From Saccharopolyspora soli (GTDB lineage: Bacteria; Actinomycetota; Actinomycetes; Mycobacteriales; Pseudonocardiaceae): a stretch of DNA of 40,831 nucleotides. The notes beneath the pieces are model-generated. The model was not told the DNA's origin. It saw only the letters and a list, made by a program, of their open reading frames with translations, and made no database searches. Position numbers and translations under genes: made by a program. The stretch covers positions 1 through 40,831 of the forward strand of contig NZ_JALBWV010000072.1 of the NCBI RefSeq assembly GCF_022678645.1, read 5' to 3'. Shown in pieces: positions 17,166-24,694 of this stretch (positions are counted from its first letter, which is position 1; each line of letters starts with the position of its first letter).

Positions 17166-17196
17166 GGTTGATCTTGTTTTTCCAAGATCATCAACC
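17166..17196. terminator. Hairpin, possible terminator
   Basis: GGTTGATCTTG (17166-17176) pairs with CAAGATCATCAACC (17183-17196), with a three-base bulge and a T-rich loop. It lies in the gap between transposase debris and the truncated thioesterase. Function is uncertain because no T-tract follows on either strand. Confidence 0.4.
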
Positions 17197-17334
17197 TACG
17201 CGTCCACAACCTCCATGGGCAGTACAGCTAGGGCGTGACGTACATCGATGACGTCGTCCAACAGGCGCCAAGCCGTTCGCTCGCCACCTACCGTCGCTCT
17301 AGGTGGTTCGCCGCTGAAAGGATTGCTGAGTGCT

Positions 17335-17553
17335 ATGAGCGTCTTCACCGTGACGTTGACTCCACGACGGTACGAAACGGACTTCAACGGCCATGTGAAC
17401 GCCCTCATGTATTTCGATTGGGCCGACTATGCCCGGGGCGTGTTCCTCGGCCGCGCCGGAGTCTCAGTGGAGACCATGGTGCGGCATAAACTCGGGCCAG
17501 TCCTGTTGGAAGCTGAGAGAAGCTTGGGCTCCGTCGGCGTGGCAACCGCTTAA
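17335..17553 (+). pseudogene. Truncated acyl-CoA thioesterase (4HBT)
   Basis: The frame from ATG 17335 reads MSVFTVTLTPRRYETDFNGH, then VNALMYFDWADYARGVFLGR, reaches GPVLLEAERSLG and ends at a stop after 72 residues. YbgC/FadM-type thioesterases are about 140 residues and have this ....ETDxxGHVNNxxY...EHAR N-terminal half with the catalytic Asp. The second half is missing. The upstream bases (GAAAGGATTGCTGAGTGCT) resemble those before the second broken thioesterase at 32155, so the two are old paralogues. Confidence 0.75.
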
Positions 17554-17564
17554 CGGTCGCCACG

Positions 17565-17598
17565 CCTCGATCGGATGTGAATGACGACCCGATCGAGG
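17565..17598 (+). terminator. Hairpin terminator
   Basis: CCTCGATCGG (17565-17574) and CCGATCGAGG (17589-17598) form a perfect 10-bp stem with a 14-base loop, 12 bases past the truncated thioesterase stop. It separates that frame from the oxidoreductase gene. Confidence 0.65.
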
Positions 17599-17681
17599 TT
17601 CCCGGAGCCATTATTCAAAATCCAGCGTGCGGAACGTAGCTCGCCGCTGACCGAGGCATATAGACGAGATCGGGAGCCGTC

Positions 17682-20033
17682 GTGACCCAGAAGGAACTGC
17701 CTCTGTGGCACAAGACCGCATGCAACCTCTGCTATGTCAACTGTGGACTAGAGGTGCAGATCGATGGACGCGCCATCACGCGAATCCGCGGAGACAAGCA
17801 TCACCCACGCTCCAAAGGTTACTTGTGTCAGAAGGCGCAACAGCTGACGTGGTATGGCAACCACAACGACCGGCTCACTTCGCCGCTGCGGCGGCGTCCG
17901 GATGGGACGCACGAGCAGATCAGCTGGGACGTCGCATTGACCGAGATCGCAGCCACGCTCCAGCAAGTCCGCGATGAGGACACTGCTGCCGGACGGCCGG
18001 GCTCGCTGGCCTATGTCGGCGGTGGCGGCCAGGGCAACCATTCCGGCGGCGCGTACGCGAGCGCCCTCCGTAAGTGGATGAACTCCCCGCGCTATTTCAC
18101 ATCCTTGGCACAAGAGAAAACCGGCGACTTCTGGCTCAACGGCAAAATCTTCGGCGGACAAACCTGTCATTCCGCGGAAGACATCGAGCACTCGGACTTG
18201 CTGGTCGTGATTGGCTGCAACCCGTGGCTCGCGCACGGCTTCAACCGAGCCCGCAATGTGGTGAACCAGTTCAAGAACGACCCGCACCGCAAGATGATCG
18301 TCATCGACCCACGCCGCACCGAGACTGCCGAGATGGCCGATGTACATCTGCCCCTGCGCCCAGGGACTGACGCCTACCTGCTCGGCGCCATGCTCGCGCT
18401 CATCGTCGAGCGCGGTGGACAGGACGACTCGTTCCTCCAAGTCCATACCGACGGATTCAACGAGGTCTCGGCGACCTTGCAGGGCATCCCGGTGGACGAA
18501 TGGATCGAGCACGCGGAGGTCGAGCGCGCGGACGTTGACCGCGTTGTCGACATGATCCTTGCAGCAAAGGCGATGTCCGTCCGAGTGGAGCTGGGCATTC
18601 AACAGGGCCGCCACTCCACATTGAACAGTTACTTGGAGAAGCTGCTCTACCTGGTGACTGGAAACTTCGGTCGCCCAGGAACCAACGCGCTGCATTCCTG
18701 GCTCGCGCCGATATGGGGCGAGTCCCGGGGGGAACGGTCGGAGATCACCGGGTTCGAGTACATCGGAGGGCAACTGCCGATGGCTACCCTTGCCGAGGAG
18801 ATCCTGGCTGACCACCCGAATCGTGTGCGAGCTCTATGGGTGGACTCGTCCAACCCGGCGAATACGGTGTCGGACACCAAGTCAATCACACGTGCCATCA
18901 CCGAATGCGAGCTGTCCGTCGTGATCGACGTCGCCTACACGGAGACAGCGGCGCTGGCGGACTATGTGCTGCCGGCCGCATCTCAACACGAAAAGTGGGA
19001 GTTCACGTTCTACAACCTCGAGTGGCCTGAGAACACTTACCAGCTGCGTCCACCTCTGTTTGAACCGTTGCCCGGCACCCTCCCGGAACCCGAGATCTAC
19101 TCCAGATTGTTCGAAAAGCTCGGCGTGCTCCCAGAAGAGGCGACACTTGAAGCACTCGCCGACGTTGCCCGCACTGATCGCGGGAAGCTCCTTGAGCATG
19201 CTGCCCCGTTGATCCAGGAGCGACCAGACCTCGCGTCCATCATCCCCATCCTGGTCTATCGCACCCTCGGGCCCACGTTGCCGAACGGTGCCGCCTCAGC
19301 CGCTGTTCTGTGGCTCTTCTGCCACCGAACCGCTGGTCGGATGACCTTGCCTGTACAAAGGGCCCTGGGCAGCTCGCTGACTGGCTCTGCCCTTGCCGAG
19401 GAATTGTTCGACCGGATAGTTCGCAGCCCACAGGGGACTCTGTTCACCGTCCATGATTACGACGAGACATGGGACCTGGTGCGGAGTGACCGAGTCCAGC
19501 TCGCAGTACCGGAGATGCTGTCCTGGTTGGCAAGCCTTGATCCTGTTCTCGACCGCCCAGATCCAGCGTATCCATTCTCGCTGGTCAACGGGCAACGCCG
19601 GAGCCATAACGCGAACCAGATCCTCCGCCCGCCTGCGTGGCGAAAGACCGATCCTGACGGTGCGTTGTGGGTTCGGACCGATGACCTCACTGCGATTGGC
19701 GCACATGAAGGTGACTGGATCGCCGTGGTGTCCAAGACCGGCCGTATCGTCGTACGCACCACCATCGATGACAAGCTTCGCCGTCACCAGGTGGCCTTGC
19801 CACATGGATTCGGCATGGCAGTACCTGACGGGCACGGCGGTCGCGTCACCAACGGCCCGCGAATCAATATGCTCACCGATGCCACCGACCGAGACCCAAT
19901 CGCAGGAACCCCGCACCACAAGGATGTTGCTGTTCGGCTCGAACTCCCGACCGAAGAGGAGAAAGCCACGGCTGTCCGCGACATGGAGCGCGTACACGCG
20001 CTAGTGCTTCGTCAGGCAACGTTGGGTAGGTAA
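17682..20033 (+). CDS. Molybdopterin-dependent oxidoreductase, C-terminus altered by IS630
   Basis: 783 residues from GTG 17682. Cys14, Cys17, Cys21 and Cys49 (CNLCYVNC ... YLCQ) form the N-terminal [4Fe-4S] motif of the formate dehydrogenase/nitrate reductase superfamily. The molybdopterin domain follows (LLVVIGCNPWLAHGFNRARN, VIDPRRTETAEMADVHLPLR, GNFGRPGTNA, ALWVDSSNPANTVSD), then a C-terminal molydop_binding domain (FSLVNGQRRSHNANQILR, GDWIAVVSKTGRIVVRTTID, VALPHGFGM). It acts as an oxidoreductase or hydroxylase; no electron-transfer partner lies next to it. An IS630 element begins at 20004, inside the last codons. The original end VHALAKTNR is now VHALVLRQATLGR, which is unlikely to harm the enzyme. 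Confidence 0.92.
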   Translation: MTQKELPLWHKTACNLCYVNCGLEVQIDGRAITRIRGDKHHPRSKGYLCQKAQQLTWYGNHNDRLTSPLRRRPDGTHEQISWDVALTEIAATLQQVRDEDTAAGRPGSLAYVGGGGQGNHSGGAYASALRKWMNSPRYFTSLAQEKTGDFWLNGKIFGGQTCHSAEDIEHSDLLVVIGCNPWLAHGFNRARNVVNQFKNDPHRKMIVIDPRRTETAEMADVHLPLRPGTDAYLLGAMLALIVERGGQDDSFLQVHTDGFNEVSATLQGIPVDEWIEHAEVERADVDRVVDMILAAKAMSVRVELGIQQGRHSTLNSYLEKLLYLVTGNFGRPGTNALHSWLAPIWGESRGERSEITGFEYIGGQLPMATLAEEILADHPNRVRALWVDSSNPANTVSDTKSITRAITECELSVVIDVAYTETAALADYVLPAASQHEKWEFTFYNLEWPENTYQLRPPLFEPLPGTLPEPEIYSRLFEKLGVLPEEATLEALADVARTDRGKLLEHAAPLIQERPDLASIIPILVYRTLGPTLPNGAASAAVLWLFCHRTAGRMTLPVQRALGSSLTGSALAEELFDRIVRSPQGTLFTVHDYDETWDLVRSDRVQLAVPEMLSWLASLDPVLDRPDPAYPFSLVNGQRRSHNANQILRPPAWRKTDPDGALWVRTDDLTAIGAHEGDWIAVVSKTGRIVVRTTIDDKLRRHQVALPHGFGMAVPDGHGGRVTNGPRINMLTDATDRDPIAGTPHHKDVAVRLELPTEEEKATAVRDMERVHALVLRQATLGR

Positions 20034-20234
20034 TCGGGTCTCCGGATTTTGGAGTCGGGGGCGAGCGGTGTTTGGGCTGGGTGTGTCGGTTGGTCCAGCG
20101 GGTGTAGCCGGCGATCGCGGCTTCCTGCGTTTGATGTGAGGGGTGATCGCTGCCGTCGAGGGTGAAATACCGCAGGGCGGTGAACTCGCTTTCGTCGGGT
20201 AGCTCCGGCGCGTTTCCGCGCCGGAGCCCCCTCA

Positions 20235-20268
20235 GAACCGGACGTGCCGCTTTCGCGGCATCCGGCTC
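20235..20268 (-). ncRNA. Group II intron catalytic domain V
   Basis: The 34-nt minus-strand segment starts GAGCCGGATGCC, has a GAAA tetraloop and ends CACGTCCGGTTC. This is the standard domain V hairpin with its AGC-type catalytic triad position near the base and a two-base bulge. The stop codon of the intron-encoded protein (20269-20267) overlaps its first two bases. Confidence 0.92.
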
Positions 20269-22096
20269 AAGCAAGCTCTGAAGACTCACCGGCGGGGTTG
20301 CGCTGTGCCCGTTGCCGGAGTTCTCGGCGCTGGCAGTGGGCGTGTATGAGCCGGGTGGCGGTGCGTTCGTTCGGCGTGCCAGCGTCTCGCAAGGTGATCG
20401 CGTGTTTGCGGATCGCTTTGCGGGTGGCCGCGAGCCATTGTTCCCATTCCTGCGGGGTTTGCGGCTCGCGGTCGGTGTGCAGCAGCAGCCCGCGGCAGAG
20501 TGGGCAGCGTCCGTGCTGGGCTCGGAGGAACCGGAGCGTGGTCGTGCCCATCGGAGGCGGGTTGCGGCGGCGCCGCTGGGCCCAGTAGTCGGTCAGGGAC
20601 GGATCATCCGGGGACGCCGTTCCCGCGACCATCCGGTGCCGGACGATCGGTGTCCAGGCGAACTTGCGGAGGTAGAAACCGGATTCCTGGCTTCCGAATA
20701 CCCACGTGTCTCGCCTGGCGGGGTTGAACATGCCGAAGTGCCGGGCTATCACCCAGCGCACCGGCTTGTTCGGGTGAGTGAACCTGGCCCATTTGTAGGC
20801 CAGTCTCCACAGATGTGCGTCCAGCGCGTTGAAAACGCGTTTGGACACCCCGATCCGGTAGTAGGCTGCCCATCCAGCAATGATCGGGTTGAGCTTGGCG
20901 ATCACCGCGTCGGCGTTGGTCCCGCGCAGGGCCTTGACCTCGGTCGAGAGCCGTTTCCGGATTCGCCGTAACGCGCGCTTACTCGGCTTGGTCAGCAGCT
21001 TTCCGTTGGGGTAACGGCGAATGGAGAATCCCAGGAAATCCACACCGTCTTGCTCAAGGTGCGTGATGCGGGTCTTGTCCTCGTTGAAGACCAGACCCCT
21101 GTGGGCCAGCCATTCGGCAAGCCGTGCCTTGACCTGCTCGGCCTGTTCACGCGAGTGACTCAGCGCGAGCAGATCGTCGGCGTAGCGGACCACCACCGGG
21201 GAATCCGATGTCGTTTTGCCTGCACGGGTGCCGGTGACGTGGTAGCGGACTCCGGCGGCGGCCTCCATGCCGTGCAGAGCAATGTTGAGCAGCAACGGGC
21301 TGACCACCCCGCCCTGCGGGGCGCCTTCCTCGGTCGGGGTGAACCGGCCATCCTCGATCACTCCCGCTTGCAGCCACTGGCCGATGAGTTCCCGCGCGGG
21401 AAACGTCTCCAGCGACTCCAGAATGTGGTTGTGGTCGAGCCGGTCGAACGCCGCAGCCAGATCGGCGTCCAGCACCCACAGCCGTTTGGCGTCGGTGCGG
21501 CTTGCCGTCGTGTGGATGGCCACGATCGCGTCGTGACAGCCACGGCCCGGCCGGAAACCGTAGGATTTCGGTTCGAACCGGGCCTCCCATTCGGGTTCCA
21601 GCGCGTTGACCACCAGTGCCTGCAGACACCGGTCGGCGACCACCGGAATCCCGAGCGGGCGACGACGCCCGTTGCTTTTGGGCACATACACCCGCTTGAC
21701 CGGCCGGGGCGACCACGGCCTGGCCTGGTGCATCATCCAGTCGACCAGTTCGGCCTTCTCCTCTGATGTCACCACGACCGTGCCGTCGACTCCGGCGGTC
21801 TTGCGGCCAGCGTTGATCTCCGTCACCCGCCGCACCGAGATCAGTGCGTTGCTGCGGGAACGTAGCATCAACCTCTGCAAACTACGGACCCTTTTCAGGT
21901 CCCCCGCCTGTGACGCCGCGAAGATCCGCTGCCGAAGCCGCCGTACGTTCTCCTCGGCCTGGCGCCACGATGTGGTATCCCAGTCCGGCGGAGTGTCCTT
22001 GGGTCCGTTCACCACATCCGCATCACCGACGACCTCGGTCGCCGCAGCGGTCATGGCGTCTAACTTGCCCCGTGAGGTTCCAGCGGTTGCGTTCAT
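20267..22096 (-). CDS. ltrA: Group II intron-encoded reverse transcriptase/maturase with HNH domain
   Basis: 609 residues. Reverse-transcriptase blocks appear in order: VKRVYVPKSNGRRRPLGIPV, RFEPKSYGFRPGRGCHDAI, VLDADLAAAFDRLDH, EGAPQGGVVSPLL, the active-site VVRYADD and FLGFSIRRYPNGK. The maturase (X) domain follows (IAGWAAYYRIGVSKRVFNAL). The C-terminus has an HNH-type endonuclease module, CPLC about 530 and later RLIHAHC, expected to cut the second DNA strand during retrohoming. The protein helps the intron RNA fold and splice and copies it into new sites. Length is typical and there is no frameshift. Confidence 0.95.
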   Translation of the reverse strand: MNATAGTSRGKLDAMTAAATEVVGDADVVNGPKDTPPDWDTTSWRQAEENVRRLRQRIFAASQAGDLKRVRSLQRLMLRSRSNALISVRRVTEINAGRKTAGVDGTVVVTSEEKAELVDWMMHQARPWSPRPVKRVYVPKSNGRRRPLGIPVVADRCLQALVVNALEPEWEARFEPKSYGFRPGRGCHDAIVAIHTTASRTDAKRLWVLDADLAAAFDRLDHNHILESLETFPARELIGQWLQAGVIEDGRFTPTEEGAPQGGVVSPLLLNIALHGMEAAAGVRYHVTGTRAGKTTSDSPVVVRYADDLLALSHSREQAEQVKARLAEWLAHRGLVFNEDKTRITHLEQDGVDFLGFSIRRYPNGKLLTKPSKRALRRIRKRLSTEVKALRGTNADAVIAKLNPIIAGWAAYYRIGVSKRVFNALDAHLWRLAYKWARFTHPNKPVRWVIARHFGMFNPARRDTWVFGSQESGFYLRKFAWTPIVRHRMVAGTASPDDPSLTDYWAQRRRRNPPPMGTTTLRFLRAQHGRCPLCRGLLLHTDREPQTPQEWEQWLAATRKAIRKHAITLRDAGTPNERTATRLIHAHCQRRELRQRAQRNPAGESSELA

Positions 22097-23818
22097 CGAA
22101 GTCCTCGCAAGCTCACCCGACCCGCGTCAGCACCCTTTCAGGTCGGGCCATCAGCCCTATCCGGCCGGTTATCGGACACCGGTGGCGAAGGAACCACTCT
22201 GGTGTGCCCGTTTCCCGTTGCCTTTCGGCTACCGGCGTTCGCTTCTCGGGTCATCCTGCGCCCGCTGGAGAGTTCCGCCTTCCTCACGGTCGGCCTACCA
22301 AGCGGCGAATCCGCCTGGACTCCACCGGGGTTGTCACGTTCCACATGAGACAGATACGGCCGGGGTGGATGCCTTCTGTGCCCCGGGGACGGTGGTGCGT
22401 TCCCACCCGGCTGAATCCCTCCGGGCGGCACCTGTCGTCTCACAACGACGGCCCCTCTCTCCTGCTGCAGCGTCCCATCGGCAGGAGTGCTCGTGACGAG
22501 GCGTCAGAGAAGGTTCATATGCTTCACCCGTCCGGCCTTCCCCAGCCTGTGGCTCCCGGATGGAACGGGAGCCCTTGGGCATTTCCCCGGGCTTCGCACC
22601 CCACGGTTACCCGTAACGCACGCCGAGGCGGGGACGGTCCCTACGCACAAGACCGGGCACTACACCTTCGACATCACGTCGAACCTCCTTCGATGAGCAC
22701 CGCTGTTCTCAAGCGGCTTCGTGTCGCACGATCCAGTTCAGCCACGAGGCGTTGGTCGGGGTGAAGACCAGCTCGATGTCGTTGGCCCGGCACCACGCTT
22801 GGACCTGGTCTTTCTTGTGTGGCCCGTAGTTGTCGCAGATCAGGTAGAGCTTCCCGGTCGGGAAACGGGCCCGGAGTTGTTTGCAGAAGCCGAGGAACTC
22901 TCGCCAGCGTTTGCGGTCGCGGAACCGGTAGAACATCTGCCCGCTGCCCAGGTCCAGGGCGGCGAACATGTGCCGGATGCCGCCGGTGCGGTTGAACGTC
23001 GCCCGCAACCTGCTGGGCTGCCCGGTGGGGAACCAGCCCCGGCCTGGGCGGGGTTGCAAGTTCAGCGGCCCGAACTCGTCGGTACAGATCACCCGCCCAT
23101 CAGTGGGTGGATGGTCGTAGAGGTCCAGGATCCGGGCCGTCTTCGTGGTGAATTCCGGGTCCCGGCTGGTCTTCCAGGTTTTCGTGGCCTGCCAGCCGAT
23201 CCCGGCCTCACGCAAGATCCCACGGACAGTCTCGGTGCTGATGACGATCCGCTTGGCCTGTCCGAGGTATCCGACCAGCTTCGACAGGCTCCACGTCGTG
23301 AACGGGAGATTGAGGCTCTGGGGTGGGGTTTTCGCTGTCTGGCAGATGATCGCGCGGGCGGCCGGACCGAACTTAGCCGGTCGGCCGCCCCTCCATTTTG
23401 GGTTCAACCCGGCGAATCCCTGCTCGTTGAACGCCCGGATCACCTCCCGCGCGTACTGCGGCGACGCGGCGAACATCCCCGCTGCCTCCGCCGCGGACCG
23501 GCCCTGCATCGAGGCCAGCACGATCCCCGCCCGCCTCAACCGGACCCGGTCCTTCGCCGTTCTGGTGATCTTCACCAGACGCTGCGCCTGCACGGGATCC
23601 AACTCCCGCACGAACACCTCGGGCTGACGTGCCACCCACACCACCTCCAGCAGCAAGGTCAAGCCAACAGGATTACAACATCAACATTCCCGGACGAAGC
23701 ACTAGCCAAGACCAACCGCTAGTGATCTCATCCGCTGTCCGCCAAGGATCGCGTCACCTCGGAACGACAACATCAACGACGCAGAAGAAACTGTCAATAC
23801 CTGTGGATGAAGATCCTT

Positions 23819-23935
23819 TTAGGCGGCGGTGGGTGGGGCGTGCTCATCGGGGCGTTCCATGAGTTTCCCGTTCTCGAAGCGGGCCTCGGCGCGGACGAGG
23901 GCGACGAGTTCGGGTGCGTGCACTGCACGCCAGCC
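23819..23935 (-). pseudogene. Transposase C-terminal remnant
   Basis: A minus-strand frame reads WRAVHAPELVALVRAEARFE, then NGKLMERPDEHAPPTAA and stop (TAA at 23821-23819). Several actinobacterial transposases end with ...NAPHLVALVRAGA.F.NG.L.ERPDE. I remember the pattern but not the family with certainty. Nothing upstream of about 23935 continues it. Confidence 0.45.
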
Positions 23936-23964
23936 GACCTAGGCTGATCTTGCCAGCCGCTTCG

Positions 23965-24065
23965 GGAACCGTGACTCCGTAACCGGCAGGCTGCGTCTGG
24001 CTCGGTGTGTTGTGGAGGACGGCTGGTCACTGCGGCGGGCGGCGGAGCGCTTCCAGGTCGGACTG
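23965..24065 (+). pseudogene. IS481-type transposase N-terminal fragment
   Basis: The frame reads SVTGRLRLARCVVEDGWSLR, then RAAERFQVGLSV. IS481 transposases begin ...L.P.GRLRLARCVVDDGW.LRRAAERFQVS, the start of their helix-turn-helix. After about 35 residues the match stops and the same frame runs into an IS256 transposase start, an apparent recombination scar. Confidence 0.65.
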
Positions 24066-24125
24066 TCCGTGATCTTGGGGGTGTGGGTGATCTTGACCAT
24101 GCTGGGGCGGGTGTTCCGGTGGAAG

Positions 24126-24441
24126 GGTTCGAGGTTGACAGGCGAGGACGCGGCGGCTGGCTCGGCCGTCAACGCGGCTGCGGTCGGGGATGATCTTGAT
24201 GTGCGGGTCGCGCGGGAGTTGATCGATAAGGCCCGCGAGGATGGCGTGTCGCTGGTCGGGCCGAATGGGTTGTTGCGCCAGCTGACGAAGACGGTGCTGG
24301 AGACGGCGTTGAATGCCGAGTTGGACGATCATCTCGGGTATGAGAAAGGCGATCCGTCGGGGAAAGTTCGGGTCGAACGAGCGGAACGGGTCGTCGGCGA
24401 AAACGGTGCGTACCGATGTGGGCGAAGTACGCATTGACATG
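24126..24441 (+). pseudogene. IS256-family (mutator-type) transposase N-terminal fragment, frameshifted
   Basis: The frame reads DVRVARELIDKAREDGVSLV, GPNGLLRQLTKTVLETALNA and ELDDHLGYEKGDPSG, the start of IS256-type transposases. The conserved RNGSSAKTVRTDVGEVRID then appears in a different frame, showing a frameshift near 24360. All catalytic residues are missing because the sequence changes at about 24441. Confidence 0.8.
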
Positions 24442-24681
24442 TCGAAAACTTCAGCGCTTCGCTTGAGCAGTGCTTCCCTGCTGGGAACGTGGTGATGCAC
24501 GAACGGGTACGTCAGTAGGATGCTCTTCGGGAGGTCGGTCACAGAGACTGACGGGACTCCCATGAAAGGCCCATAGTAAGCATGGACCCCATGTGCACGT
24601 AGGGACATCTGCGAAGACTGGCCCCCTTGACGAGAGGCCCTGCTCTCGAATCACGTCGGCTAGTTTCTCCGAGATGTACAT
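24435..24681 (-). pseudogene. Unrecognised gene fragment next to the P450
   Basis: Minus-strand sequence beginning MYISEKLADVIREQGLSSRG appears to continue, after a frame change near 24610, as SLRAHGVHAYYGPFMGVPSV and SVTDLPKSILLTYPFVHHHV, then REALLKRSAEVFDM. The composition is protein-like and its moderate GC resembles the P450, but I do not recognise the family. It stops exactly where the IS256 fragment begins, so the element probably cut it. It follows the P450 by about 15 bp on the same strand and could have been its operon partner. Confidence 0.4.
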
Positions 24682-24694
24682 TAACTACTCACGG

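Larger units (their letters stand above)
20194..22729 (-). mobile_element. Group II intron, complete (2536 bp)
   Basis: On the minus strand the intron begins at 22729 with GTGCGACACGAAGCC, fitting the GUGYG consensus, and ends at 20194 with GGAGCTACCCGAC. Domain V (20235-20268) and a domain VI hairpin (GGCTCCGGCGCG, GAAA loop, CGCGCCGGAGC) precede the 3' end, and the open frame for the maturase/reverse transcriptase lies in the domain IV position. The exon junction restores the transposase frame exactly. All parts look intact, so splicing and mobility are plausible. Confidence 0.92.
20004..23635 (-). pseudogene. IS630 transposase gene split by the intron
   Basis: Exon 1 (23635-22730, GTG after GGAGG) encodes a DDE transposase with helix-turn-helix (AAGMFAASPQYAREVIRAFN), the first Asp in VICTDEFGPLN, the second in LYLICDNYGPHK, and ends TPTNASWLNWI. 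Exon 2 (20193 downward) continues ESEFTALRYFTLDGSDHPSH and then QTQEAAIAGYTRWTNRH. Joined, they give SWLNWIESEF, the conserved block with the catalytic Glu. No stop codon occurs before the IS end, so the frame reads through the inverted repeat into flanking DNA. The transposase can be made only if the intron splices. Confidence 0.85.
20004..23702 (-). mobile_element. IS630-family insertion sequence containing a group II intron
   Basis: The ends are imperfect inverted repeats: left GTGCTTCGTCAGGCAACGTT (from 20004) and right, read inward on the minus strand, GTGCTTCGTCCGGGAATGTT (from 23702). A TA is present outside each end (20002-20003 and 23703-23704), within the sequence CTAG that IS630 elements prefer. 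Removing 20004-23702 plus one TA restores the host reading frame (ALAKTNR, stop). The element without its intron is 1163 bp, normal for IS630. Confidence 0.9.

Noticed and set aside
17748..18815. Long minus-strand frame opposite the molybdopterin oxidoreductase
   Set aside because: No motif, no ribosome-binding site, and the plus-strand gene has complete family signatures.
22641..22650. A second GTGCG on the minus strand considered as the intron 5' end
   Set aside because: Splicing from there would not restore the transposase frame, while GTGCG at 22729 does so exactly.
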